Assembly: GCA_028284485.1 (NCBI GenBank)
Contig: JANQRQ010000248.1
Span: 60,529-124,528, forward strand
DNA length: 64,000 nt
Source of the DNA: Planctomycetaceae bacterium
GTDB lineage: Bacteria; Planctomycetota; Planctomycetia; Planctomycetales; Planctomycetaceae
Direction of reading: 5' to 3'
Shown: in pieces, positions 9,113-17,972 of the stretch
Layout: every line of letters starts with the position of its first letter
How positions within the stretch are numbered: the stretch's first letter is position 1
Notes under the pieces: generated by a model
Database searches by the model: none
What the model saw: only the letters and a program-made list of their open reading frames with translations
What the model was told of the DNA's origin: nothing
Translations under genes and position numbers: made by a program

Positions 9113-9610
9113 CTAGAACGGGTGGAACCAACACGCTCGCGCTTTCACGGTCATGTATTCTTCAACACTGCTGAAGGGCCAGACTCGGTGGTCAGCCGAC
9201 TCCTTCCACTCTGAATACGACATGTTCGAAGCATGGACGGATCGATACTTTCCAAACGTAACGATCGACAGCAGCCTATCAAGAGTGTCGAGCCGATTCG
9301 TGAACAAGAATGGTGGCCAGACGTATTCAACGTCGGACTGAAGAAAAATGATCCATCGCAGGCAGTCACGATATTGATTGCGTGAGAGTTTGTGTTTGCC
9401 GAAAAGTTTGTACTCGTGCAAATCGTCATATAGACAATACGCGTGTTCAACAATTGGACCAATCGCGGGGTCCGGATAGGTATGTGGTTCGGACCACGGG
9501 TCGAATTCGTGTTCGAACAACCACTCGTTGAACATGTTGTTGGAGATAAATCCAGCGATCAATGAGTGAATCGCGTCAGCCAGTTTGTCACGGGTGGTGC
9601 GATCAATCAT
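9113..9610 (-). CDS. Hypothetical protein
   Basis: I do not recognise this protein. The product is 165 residues from ATG at 9610 (an in-frame start at 9652 would add 14 residues). It is rich in Trp, Tyr and His, has no signal peptide or membrane segment, and reads like a small soluble cytoplasmic protein. The ATG at 9610 is preceded by a GGGGCG stretch that could serve as a ribosome-binding site. It lies just downstream of the hydrolase gene on the same strand (44 bp between them) and may be co-transcribed with it. Confidence 0.6.
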   Translation of the reverse strand: MIDRTTRDKLADAIHSLIAGFISNNMFNEWLFEHEFDPWSEPHTYPDPAIGPIVEHAYCLYDDLHEYKLFGKHKLSRNQYRDCLRWIIFLQSDVEYVWPPFLFTNRLDTLDRLLSIVTFGKYRSVHASNMSYSEWKESADHRVWPFSSVEEYMTVKARACWFHPF

Positions 9611-9654
9611 GGTGCGCCCCATTGCGACCATATTCCACAAATTCCGGCACAATT

Positions 9655-10833
9655 CTAAAACGGTACGCTGGCACCGGGTTTTAACGCTGACGCCGGGTAT
9701 GGCTTCGATTCATCAAACACATACATCTGTTCGGGCGTTTCGATCGTCGTTTTTGTTTCGTCGTACAACTCGGTTTCGGCATCGAACACACCCTTTGAGT
9801 CGAGACCAAGATGTTTGACCATGAATGGATACATCGCTTGCCGTTTCAAATACTGGTAGCCATGCTCACGCCCGGGATAATGCACGTTTTCAACGTGTGA
9901 CTGATGACCGGATAAGCTATAGACGTTGCGAATGTAGGGGTATTCGACAACGGGCGTATTCTTGGTCCAGTCGCCACCGACGGAAATCAACATGAGTGGA
10001 CGAGGAGCAGCGAGGGCTGCGATCTCGGCGTTGTTGGTTTCCAAATCGGCGGTCTTGTGGATCGGCATGCCACTTTCGCAATGGCATCCGCCAAAGAAAT
10101 GTGCCGAGACCATCACCACCGGCACCGACACCGTCACACGGTCGTCAACAGCCGTTAACAGGAACGTCTGAGTCCCTCCCCCCGAACAACCGGTGACTCC
10201 GATGCGCTCGCCGTCCACGTCGTCCAAAGACTGCACAAAGTCTATTGCGCGTATGCTGCTCCAAGTTTGTAAGGTCAACGCTTGCTTGTGATCGTGATCC
10301 CACCCGTGATGTAACGATTCTCCGAGCCCGATCATGTCGTACGAAAACACCACTGCGCCCATTCGTGCCAATGTTGCGCAGCGATACTGTTGATCCGGCC
10401 GCAAGCGACCGCCACCAGGACCGCGGGCGTGGCCGTGTGGGCAGAGCACAGCGGGATGCGGCCCTGGTTTGCCAAGTGGCCGGTACAAACTTCCATAGAC
10501 ATAAAACCCCGGTCGCGCTTCAAACGTGGCTGACTCGACCGAATAGCCGTCGTATTCGCGTTTCTTGTGCACGATTGCATTGAGCTGAGTTCGCTTGGGC
10601 AATGGATCAAGCTTGGCTCCGACCAATATCTGTTTGCGAACCCGTGCGGCCCGGTCTTTCCACTCTCCGAGGTTCGAATAGGTGGCGGCCATCCGAGCAA
10701 GCTGTTCGATCGCCTCGGCTTCAGTGTGGTAATGGCCCTGGCACAGAATCGGTGCGGTGTCATTCTTGTCATCAGCGAACAAGGTTACCGACCAGCCGAG
10801 AATGATGATGCTCGTCAAACGGTGAAGCCGCAT
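9655..10833 (-). CDS. Secreted alpha/beta hydrolase (acetylxylan-esterase-like)
   Basis: A 392-residue protein with a short signal peptide (about 1-20). The alpha/beta-hydrolase core shows a CPHGHARG oxyanion-region motif, the nucleophile elbow GCSGGGTQ with the catalytic Ser, and an H in the late PGREHGY segment as the likely catalytic His. These features match acetylxylan esterase and related large secreted esterase families common in planctomycetes. A CHCESG patch after the nucleophile is unusual and could be a metal or disulfide site. It probably removes ester decorations from polysaccharides in the periplasm, but the exact substrate is inferred from family habit only. Confidence 0.78.
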   Translation of the reverse strand: MRLHRLTSIIILGWSVTLFADDKNDTAPILCQGHYHTEAEAIEQLARMAATYSNLGEWKDRAARVRKQILVGAKLDPLPKRTQLNAIVHKKREYDGYSVESATFEARPGFYVYGSLYRPLGKPGPHPAVLCPHGHARGPGGGRLRPDQQYRCATLARMGAVVFSYDMIGLGESLHHGWDHDHKQALTLQTWSSIRAIDFVQSLDDVDGERIGVTGCSGGGTQTFLLTAVDDRVTVSVPVVMVSAHFFGGCHCESGMPIHKTADLETNNAEIAALAAPRPLMLISVGGDWTKNTPVVEYPYIRNVYSLSGHQSHVENVHYPGREHGYQYLKRQAMYPFMVKHLGLDSKGVFDAETELYDETKTTIETPEQMYVFDESKPYPASALKPGASVPF

Positions 10834-11001
10834 GATTCAGGTTCCTGTTCTTAAGGGCAGGATCATTATTACCGTCGTCCGAGAGACCCGGTATTCCAAC
10901 TTGGTTTCGAAAAACAGCATCCAGCACCAACTGCGAATTGCTGAAACGAAATGTTCTGTTTGTGAGTGGATTCTCTCATCGATCGCAGCCCGCCGACGCG
11001 A

Positions 11002-11340
11002 TTACCGATGCGTCCATTCAGAAAGGTTCATTTCAAAGTCGCCCCCGTCGGCCAGGTGCAGGGTCGATTCGGCTGCAACAAAATGCAGCGACTCAATGTC
11101 CACGTCTGCCGGCATAAGATAGACCAGCAATGTCCCGGAAGTGATTGAAAACAGTTTCGTCCGTTTGTCTGTTTTGCGCTCGATCGACCCGCGCAGCATG
11201 TCGCGTACAAATGAATATCCGGTGACCTTCGCGACCCCTTCGTCAAACTCTTGCACAACGCCGGTGAAGAATCGAGGATCGTCCTCGCGATACAGCCGTC
11301 GATTCACGACTAACAATTTGTCACCTTGATTGAGAATCAT
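11002..11340 (-). CDS. Small conserved hypothetical protein
   Basis: A 112-residue protein starting MILNQGDKLLVVNRR. The beginning resembles a small all-beta fold: alternating hydrophobic strands and a GVVQEFDEGVAKVTGYSFV segment that looks like an SH3- or PRC-barrel-like sheet. No signal peptide, membrane segment or cysteine motif is seen. I do not know its function. It stands alone between an esterase gene and the selenoprotein candidate, which is on the other strand. Confidence 0.6.
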   Translation of the reverse strand: MILNQGDKLLVVNRRLYREDDPRFFTGVVQEFDEGVAKVTGYSFVRDMLRGSIERKTDKRTKLFSITSGTLLVYLMPADVDIESLHFVAAESTLHLADGGDFEMNLSEWTHR

Positions 11341-11580
11341 TGAAAAGCCTTGGGTTCGTGTTTCAGTTTGAAGGCCCCTGCCTACGCAAGGACATAGCTG
11401 CGCTTTCAGAATAACTTACATTTCCGTAGACAGTCCAGCAAAACACCCATAGACCAAACTGGGCAGGGCAGATAAAAATCAATATCACGCATTTCCCTGG
11501 TCGATAACGAAGTAACGGGCACCAAGCAAACGGGCGAGCCGATAAACAAAAACGATTTCTCAGTCTTTAAGGGGCGCATC

Positions 11581-12117
11581 ATGACGCGGACATTCTTCGC
11601 AATTGGGTTGACCGCTACGCTCGCCACGATAAGTGGTTGCGAGAATAGCTCTTCAACATCCTTGGCCCCGGATACGAGTCACGCACCGATGACCGCGGAT
11701 GTTGATTACTCGACAATCTACACAGTCGCCCAATACGACCCATCCCGCGATCCGCAGGCCGACTTTGCGGCGACTGTCGAACAAGCGACGGCCGACGGAA
11801 AACGGATTATTCTCGAAGTCGGGGGGAACTGGTGAGGCTGGTGCCGAGCCCTGGACGAGTTCGTCCATTCGAACGCCGCAGTCGGTGAGATGTTGCAGCA
11901 GAACTTTCTCATCATGAAGGTGAACTACAGCCGCGAGAACCAGAATCGCCAGTTTCTCTCGCAGCTACCGCCAATCCCCGGTTACCCGTACTTCTTCCTG
12001 TTGGAAAGCGACGGACGATATCTGCAGACGTTGAGAAACGGAGATTTTATCAGCCGTGGTCAGTACGACGAGGCGCGGTTTTTGTCGGTACTGGAAAGTG
12101 TCGCCCCGGCCGGTTGA
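11581..12117 (+). CDS. Thioredoxin-like lipoprotein, candidate selenoprotein (in-frame TGA = Sec85)
   Basis: Read conventionally this locus gives an 84-residue peptide ending at TGA 11833-11835. The same frame continues without interruption to TGA 12115-12117. If the first TGA is selenocysteine, the product is a 178-residue protein. Its active site is then GGNW-Sec-GWCR, a U-x-x-C version of the thioredoxin C-x-x-C motif. A thioredoxin-like fold is supported by the helix after the motif and a GYPYFF segment carrying the cis-proline. The N-terminus is a lipoprotein signal with the lipobox ISGC (Cys20), so it would act as a periplasmic redox lipoprotein. AAGGGG lies about 8 nt before the ATG. 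A stem-loop suited to a bacterial SECIS element lies at 11852-11867. The alternative is a nonsense mutation or sequencing error of a Cys codon. No selenocysteine machinery genes are in this window. Confidence 0.75.
11852..11867 (+). promoter_or_regulatory. Candidate bacterial SECIS stem-loop
   Basis: TGGACG (11852-11857) pairs perfectly with CGTCCA (11862-11867) around the loop AGTT. The loop begins 22 nt after the TGA at 11833-11835, inside the 16-37 nt range described for bacterial SECIS elements, and has G as its second base, as the bacterial consensus asks. The hairpin lies within the coding sequence, as in bacterial selenoprotein mRNAs, and would be read as LDEFVH. Confidence 0.6.
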
Positions 12118-12228
12118 CGGGACAGATTCCCACCTCAGTCTCATTCTCCAACCGTGGATTGGAAGACTGGACGACCCCGTCTGCGGGAGTGACACATTGT
12201 TTCGCCACTATCGAAGCTGCACGTCCCG

Positions 12229-13641
12229 TCACGATTCGTTGACGATGCAATACAAACGCTTGCTGGAACGAATCAGCAGCTTGTCACCGACCATGGCGGG
12301 TGTGGCCATGTACATTTCGTCGCTGGGCAGTTTATTCTTGTGCAGTAGCGCAAAGTCTTTTCCTGCCTGGTAAACGTAGGTTGTGCCGAACTCATCGAGA
12401 AAGAAGACTCGATCGTTAGCCGCCCAGGGAGACGTGGTAAAGTTCCTCCCTCCCGAGATGCGCTGTTGCGGATGGACCGGCTCTCCGGTCACGGAATCGA
12501 ACGTGGCGACCAGCCCTCGATCGTACAGCACGTACAGCAATTCCTTGTACAACAACGTCGACGGGTTGTACGGCGCCCCCTTCAACTGGCACCACACGAT
12601 GTAATCATTTGACGTTTCGCCTTCGGCCAGCGAAATGTCACCCGACGCTCCAGGCCGTATCGCGAAGATCGGCCGGTTGGGGCTCATCACGTAGCCGGAG
12701 CTGACATACAGCAATCCGGCATCGGAAAACGGTGTTGCTATCGTGATTGGCGAGCAACCATCGAGTTTATACAACAGGTTTCCGTCGAGATCGTATGAGC
12801 GGATGAGCCCCCGACCTGGCGTGATGATTTCTGTGCGCAGTTCGTTCTCCCAAACATACGGAGTCGACCAGTTGCTCGGTTCGTCCCGCTCGACGCGCCA
12901 AATGATGTCGCCATTAGTCTTGTCAAGCGCCATCAGGTACGACTCATCTTCGTTATCGCTAATGAGGTACAATCGCTCGCCGTGCAATACCGGCGAAGCC
13001 GCGGTACCCCAGTCGTTACGCGTTTCGCAAGGGGGCAACTCCATCGACCAGACCGGCTCCCCGTCGATCGTCAGGCAGTAAAGGCCGACATCGCCGAACA
13101 TCGCATACACGCGCTGGCCATCGGTAACGGGAGTCTCCGATGCGTAGCTGTTTTTGATATGCCGCGGTGTTTGGGGCAATCCCTTGTGCAGACTGCGTTC
13201 CCACAGCAGTTCCCCAGTTTCCAAATCCAGGCAGACGATTCGCCAATCATGCACAACTTTCGGCGGTTCGGAGCGGTCGCCCCCGAAATACAAACCGGGT
13301 TTGGCCGCTTCCGGTTCCCCTTCTTCGCGAGTAACAGTCGTCAGGAATATCCGCCCGGCGGTCACGATCGGGGAGGACCAACCTCGGCCGGAATCGTCCC
13401 ATGACCATAGGATGTTGTCCGTTTCGCTCCACTGTTCCGGCAAATTGGAGTTTTCGGAAACACCCCGTGCGCCAGGCCCGCGAAACTGTCGCCACTCATC
13501 TTCCGCGCCGACTCGTTGTGTCAGGCTAACAGTCAACACGATCGCGAAAAGGGCAATGGCCCGGGCATCGCGAAACTGTCGAGCTCGAAGAAATGAGACG
13601 AGGCGGTCAGAACTCGAACGCATACGATAGCTGTCAGTCAT
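12229..13641 (-). CDS. Secreted PQQ-like beta-propeller protein
   Basis: A 470-residue protein from ATG 13641. A hydrophobic signal segment is followed by WRQFRGPGARGVS, the opening typical of planctomycete BamB/PQQ-like propeller proteins. Repeats with W-x-x-x-G and DLETGELLW or TNGDIIWR blades recur through residue 460. A frame open to 13806 would add 55 residues of unlikely composition; ATG 13641 has a CGGGGA stretch upstream and fits the signal peptide. Proteins of this family lie in the periplasm; some bind PQQ, many are only scaffolds, and no catalytic residues can be assigned here. It converges on the selenoprotein candidate with 111 bp between stops. Confidence 0.82.
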   Translation of the reverse strand: MTDSYRMRSSSDRLVSFLRARQFRDARAIALFAIVLTVSLTQRVGAEDEWRQFRGPGARGVSENSNLPEQWSETDNILWSWDDSGRGWSSPIVTAGRIFLTTVTREEGEPEAAKPGLYFGGDRSEPPKVVHDWRIVCLDLETGELLWERSLHKGLPQTPRHIKNSYASETPVTDGQRVYAMFGDVGLYCLTIDGEPVWSMELPPCETRNDWGTAASPVLHGERLYLISDNEDESYLMALDKTNGDIIWRVERDEPSNWSTPYVWENELRTEIITPGRGLIRSYDLDGNLLYKLDGCSPITIATPFSDAGLLYVSSGYVMSPNRPIFAIRPGASGDISLAEGETSNDYIVWCQLKGAPYNPSTLLYKELLYVLYDRGLVATFDSVTGEPVHPQQRISGGRNFTTSPWAANDRVFFLDEFGTTYVYQAGKDFALLHKNKLPSDEMYMATPAMVGDKLLIRSSKRLYCIVNES

Positions 13642-14107
13642 GATCGCGATTCCCCGGAGATAAACGAGACTTGCCGACCGCGACGCGCAACAACAATTCA
13701 CTGTTGGCCCATACGTGACTGCGCCGAAATCAATCGACACGCTAGCGGACGACACGAGCCGACGCTCAAAACTGATTGTTCGTGCGGCATGACACGTTGT
13801 CAACAATTGAGTCAGGATAGTGACTAATCACGCTACCGATATTGCAACGTGCAAATGCCCCACGACGCCGCTGAGCCAAGAGGTCAGCCAGCTGGAATCG
13901 CTGTCGCGATCAACGGACCGCGGCACCTAATCGTCGCGTCGAAATAGGGCAGCGTTCACGGATAGCAAACAACCCGTTTCGCATGAAGCATACCGAGAAG
14001 TGCTGTAAACACTGCGCGAGAGCCGATGCAGCAAACGCTGACGGACGGCCATTCGACAGAATCACCGTACTATCCGCGCATGCCAAGAACATTTCGTCTC
14101 GACGAGC
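13642..14107. other. 466-bp intergenic region
   Basis: Between two minus-strand genes (the propeller gene and csrA). I see no credible gene, hairpin with T-tract or promoter of good quality. Part of it is covered by the unlikely 5' extension of the propeller frame. Confidence 0.4.
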
Positions 14108-14317
14108 TTAGGCTTGAACCAGAGGAACTTCGAACGTCTGTAGCGTCCTGGGTTGCTCTGATCTTCGCTTCGGAAGGACTTCCGACCGAACAATCGAAAT
14201 TTCGGGCGGTGCTTCGATTCCGATACGCACCTTGTTACCGCCAACATTAACGACGGTAATCGTGACGTCGTCGCCGACGACAAAACTCTCGCCGACTTTT
14301 CTCGAAAGGACAAGCAT
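14108..14317 (-). CDS. csrA: Carbon storage regulator CsrA
   Basis: A 69-residue protein starting MLVLSRKVGES, with GDDVTITVVNVGGNKVRIGI and an IEAPPEISIVRSEV segment, the complete CsrA fold and RNA-binding strands. CsrA binds GGA motifs in mRNA leaders and controls translation of carbon-metabolism and surface genes. Its own start is preceded by an almost perfect AAGGAGGA site 8-9 nt upstream. That is stronger than most sites in this window and itself contains a GGA, so autoregulation is possible. It stands alone and no flagellar neighbours such as fliW are seen. Length is normal for the family. Confidence 0.95.
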   Translation of the reverse strand: MLVLSRKVGESFVVGDDVTITVVNVGGNKVRIGIEAPPEISIVRSEVLPKRRSEQPRTLQTFEVPLVQA

Positions 14318-14643
14318 GTGACTGTTCCTCCTTGACTGTCCCTGACCGGCAGCGTCCGCGGTGCAGACTGACCGTGCTTTCTCCTACCTTGGAGTTTCGC
14401 TCGGGGAGGTGAACCTTGATTCACTGCGGGAATTTTAGGCGATGACTTAATGCAAAACCATCACCTGCGTGAAATTCCGTGAAAATTTCTGAGGGGACAC
14501 CTTCATCGCCGATGCCTCAAAACGCTTTGAGTAGGAATCCATCGCCTCCGAGTTTTCGTCGTTTCATGCGAAAAACGAGCCGTCCAACGGCCCGACATTG
14601 ACAGATTTTGTTTCGTATGCGAACCTATTCTGTACGATGGAAC
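14318..14643. other. Divergent intergenic region between csrA and marR
   Basis: About 326 bp separating csrA (minus) from the MarR gene (plus), so it should carry promoters for both. A TTGACA hexamer at 14598-14603 points towards marR, but no good -10 lies at 16-18 bp, so I do not call a promoter. No gene is visible. Confidence 0.4.
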
Positions 14644-15234
14644 ATGCGGAAGGTTGAAACGAAAAGGATATCGCACAGTTTGAACCTGCAAGACCAGATT
14701 CTTCTAGCGATCCGCCGGATCACTCGAGCGGTCGATATTCGCTCCCGAAAGCTTCTTCAAGACTACGGGCTGACAGCTCCGCAGTTGACGACATTGCGAG
14801 CAGTCTCCAGGATGCAGCCCGCCAGCGCCAGCGTAATCGCCAAAGAGATCCATCTCGGCCAGCCGACGGTAACCGGAATCTTGGATCGGTTGGAGCGCCG
14901 CGGTTTGATCGAACGGACACGTGGCGAGCATGATCGCAGAAGTGTCAACATCGCACTGACCGACGAGGGTCGTCGGATCTTGGAAGCCGCCCCTTCGGTT
15001 CTGCAGGACCAGTTTCAGGAAAGCCTGGCACGTCTCCAGGAATGGGAACGCACACAGATCCTGTCAACATTACAACGGATTGCAGACATGTTGGGTGCCA
15101 ACGATTTGCAAGACTCGGCGGCACTGATCAATGAATGGACAAACGAGACTATCGATCGCGAGCCGGCAATGCTCGAACGTGATCCTTTGGATGCAGCCTG
15201 CCCCCCAATGCGGACGGCGGATTCGCCAAACTAG
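14644..15234 (+). CDS. MarR-family transcriptional regulator
   Basis: A 196-residue protein from ATG 14644 (an in-frame TTG at 14608 would add 12 residues). It has a long N-terminal helix, then a winged helix-turn-helix (ASVIAKEIHLGQPTVTGILDRLERRGLIER) and the wing D-x-R motif EHDRRS, followed by the dimerisation helices. These are the diagnostic parts of MarR proteins, which are ligand- or redox-responsive dimers that usually repress nearby genes. It lies 220 bp upstream of the sucrose synthase gene on the same strand. A role in controlling sucrose metabolism is plausible but not shown; no operator palindrome was identified with confidence. Confidence 0.85.
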   Translation: MRKVETKRISHSLNLQDQILLAIRRITRAVDIRSRKLLQDYGLTAPQLTTLRAVSRMQPASASVIAKEIHLGQPTVTGILDRLERRGLIERTRGEHDRRSVNIALTDEGRRILEAAPSVLQDQFQESLARLQEWERTQILSTLQRIADMLGANDLQDSAALINEWTNETIDREPAMLERDPLDAACPPMRTADSPN

Positions 15235-15454
15235 TCTGACAATTGAATTGAGCTTACGGAGAAGCCATATGCCCATGCTGCTATGCAGCAACAAAATGCA
15301 TTAGCCGACCGGGTGGTGCTCGTCTCTCTAAATTGTGGTATGCCACATGGCGGAGTCTGCACACGGACCTTCACATCCTGTCTCATGCAGCACAGCAAAA
15401 TGTGATCGATACCAATTCCTGCTGCACTAATGGATTACTGCAACTGCACTAGAA

Positions 15455-17971
15455 ATGGAAAGAAGAGAGATGCCATCGGAATCGGATTCCGGATCAACAA
15501 GCGAACTATTTGAATTGGGTCAAGAAAGCCCGCCTTCAATTTCGGCTGAAAAAGGAAACGGCCGTTACCTGCGACAACATACCGGGAAACCGACACGCAT
15601 CGTTCCCGGGGAGCACCTTCCGCTGATTAAGCGGTTTTGCGCAGCGCTTAAAGCGTCGGGCAAAAGTTTCTTCCTCGCCGATCAGGTTGAGTCCGAACTG
15701 AATGCCTACCTCAAAACGGCCCAAGACGTCGACGAGCGCGCAGAGAAGTTTATTCTGCGGCTGTTTCGGGGATGTGGCGAGATCATGCTTGATGCGGAAG
15801 CGGCCTATGCCGTGCTGCGCCCGGGCGTGGGGCTCAAACAAATCGTTCGAATCCATCCCGCGCTGGAGCACATTGAGCAGGTCGAGCGGCGGCAGTATTT
15901 GGTGATCAAGGATTCGTACATCCAAGGCCACGAAGAGGCAAACAAACAGGGTCTGGAACTCGACTTTGCTCCTTTTTTTCGAAATTTTCCGCGCGTCAAC
16001 GATGCCGAGGAAATGGGCGACGGCGTTTCGATTTTGAATCGACATCTCTCTGCCCAGATGTGCCAGAATCCGGATATTTTCCGGAGAGCTTTGTTGGACT
16101 TTCTGCGAGATCGCCATTTGGAAGGCGACAGTATTCTCGTGAACGACCATCTCACGCGGCCTCGGTATTTGCTGGAGGAACTGTCAGCCGCGCGCGCGAT
16201 GATGGAAGACTTCGGACCCGAGGAACCGTACGAAAACTTCAGCCATCAGTTGCGGACCCACGGATTCGAAATGGGATGGGGAAACACGGCGGGAAGAGTT
16301 TCGGAGAATTTGGCCCTGCTATCGCAGGTATTGGCTTCTCCCGAACCGACACGGTTTGCGGAATTGCTAGGCCGATTGCCTCTCATTCAAACGGTTTTGA
16401 TGGTGTCACCACACGGTTGGTTTGCTCAGGACGGGGTTTTAGGCAAACCCGATACAGGTGGGCAGGTGACATACGTGCTCGATCAAGCACGCGCATTAGA
16501 GCATGAGATGCGCCGGCAGTTTTTTGAAAGTGGAATCGACGCGATCCCGAAGGTGGTTATTCTCACGCGGCTGATTCCCAATGCTGAAGACACGACATGC
16601 AATGTCGTGCGTGAAAAGATTTTTGGTTCTGAAGACAGTTGGATCATTCGTGCCCCCTTCCGGGACGAGTCTGGGGACATCATTCCCGATTGGATTTCCC
16701 GCTTTCATATTTGGCCCTATCTCGAGCAGTTTGCGGAAGAATCCAAGCAACTGGTCCTGACCGAGCTATTAGGCAAGCCCGATTTGATTGTGGGGCATTA
16801 CACCGATGGCAATTTGGTTGCTCATCGGTTGGCCGAGGATCTGAAGACGACGCATTGCGCGTGCGTGCATGCGTTGGAAAAAACGAAATATCTGCTCAGT
16901 GATATGCACTGGGGAGAAATGGAGCATGACTACCATTTCTCCATGCAGTTTACCGCCGACCTCATCGCCTACAATTCTGCCGATTTCATACTGTCGAGTT
17001 CGTATCGGGAAGTCGGCGGCACGACAACCCAGATGGGAATGATCGAATCGTACGAATTGTTTTCGATGCCCGGTCTGTATCGTGTTCCGTCAGGTTTTGA
17101 CCCCCGATTAGCGCGTCATAATATCGTTCCACCGGGCGCCAGTGAGGAATACTTCTTTCCCAACAACGACCACGGCCGCCGTGTCGAAGCTGTGACTCAA
17201 AGTTTGAAAGAAAGATTCTTGACCAGGGAGCCCGGCGACAACTGCGTTGGAAAATTGACGCGGCCGGAACTTCCCGCCATTTTTGCCATGGCACGCAGTG
17301 ACAAAATCAAGAACCTTACCGGTCTGGTTGAGCTCTTCGGTAAGTCGCCGACGCTCCGCGACAAGGCCAATCTGTTTCTGATTACTTCTCTGATCGATTC
17401 GTCGAAATCAAACGATCAAGAAGAAATTGATGAAGTCAACAAAACCTACGAGTTGATCGAACGATACAAACTCGATGGCCACATTCGCTGGTGCGCCGCA
17501 CGCCTCGACAAAGGCGAAACCGGCGAGATTTATCGAATCATCGCGGACGGCAAGGGGGTGTTTGCACAGCCAGCCCTGATGGAAACATTCGGCTTAACGG
17601 TCATCGAAGCCATGGTGTGCGGATTACCGGTCGTGGTGACCTGTTTCGGGGGACCAGCAGAGATCGTTGTGTCGGGCCAGTCCGGGTTCGTCGAAAATCC
17701 GAACGATCACGACGCGTTTGCCCGCAGCCTGAAGAAGGTGGTGAGCGACGAGGAGACATGGAATGCGTTCGCAACCGCCGGTATCGATCGGGTCTATGAA
17801 GCATTTACCTGGGCCAAACATGCCGACAAAGTTTTACGGATGGCAAATGTCTACGACTATTGGAATCACATCGATGTGATGAACCGGCAGGCACTCGACC
17901 AATATATCCATACTCTGTACCACACTGTGTTTCGCCCCAGAACACGATCAATGTTGCAGGAAGGATCTTAG
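15455..17971 (+). CDS. susA: Sucrose synthase
   Basis: An 838-residue protein, about the length of plant and cyanobacterial sucrose synthases. The N-terminal regulatory domain (about 30-380) is followed by a GT-B glycosyltransferase. It has the substrate-binding KPDTGGQVTYVLDQARALE segment, a HYTDGNLVA motif and the E-x7-E motif (METFGLTVIE, Glu710 and Glu718) of GT4 enzymes. The enzyme interconverts sucrose plus nucleoside diphosphate and NDP-glucose plus fructose, and in bacteria is often used to make ADP-glucose or UDP-glucose from sucrose. It is translationally coupled with the next gene (the stop and the next ATG are 1 nt apart). The start at 15455 is plausible; ATG at 15470 is an alternative. 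Confidence 0.93.
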   Translation: MERREMPSESDSGSTSELFELGQESPPSISAEKGNGRYLRQHTGKPTRIVPGEHLPLIKRFCAALKASGKSFFLADQVESELNAYLKTAQDVDERAEKFILRLFRGCGEIMLDAEAAYAVLRPGVGLKQIVRIHPALEHIEQVERRQYLVIKDSYIQGHEEANKQGLELDFAPFFRNFPRVNDAEEMGDGVSILNRHLSAQMCQNPDIFRRALLDFLRDRHLEGDSILVNDHLTRPRYLLEELSAARAMMEDFGPEEPYENFSHQLRTHGFEMGWGNTAGRVSENLALLSQVLASPEPTRFAELLGRLPLIQTVLMVSPHGWFAQDGVLGKPDTGGQVTYVLDQARALEHEMRRQFFESGIDAIPKVVILTRLIPNAEDTTCNVVREKIFGSEDSWIIRAPFRDESGDIIPDWISRFHIWPYLEQFAEESKQLVLTELLGKPDLIVGHYTDGNLVAHRLAEDLKTTHCACVHALEKTKYLLSDMHWGEMEHDYHFSMQFTADLIAYNSADFILSSSYREVGGTTTQMGMIESYELFSMPGLYRVPSGFDPRLARHNIVPPGASEEYFFPNNDHGRRVEAVTQSLKERFLTREPGDNCVGKLTRPELPAIFAMARSDKIKNLTGLVELFGKSPTLRDKANLFLITSLIDSSKSNDQEEIDEVNKTYELIERYKLDGHIRWCAARLDKGETGEIYRIIADGKGVFAQPALMETFGLTVIEAMVCGLPVVVTCFGGPAEIVVSGQSGFVENPNDHDAFARSLKKVVSDEETWNAFATAGIDRVYEAFTWAKHADKVLRMANVYDYWNHIDVMNRQALDQYIHTLYHTVFRPRTRSMLQEGS

Positions 17972-17972
17972 G

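Noticed and set aside
11890..12117. Separate short gene starting at ATG 11890
   Set aside because: It is in frame with the upstream 84-residue peptide and completes a thioredoxin-like fold, so it is better read as the C-terminal part of one protein across the TGA.
14598..14630. TTGACA at 14598 as the -35 of a marR promoter
   Set aside because: No acceptable -10 at 16-18 bp; TATGCG and TATTCT are at the wrong distances.
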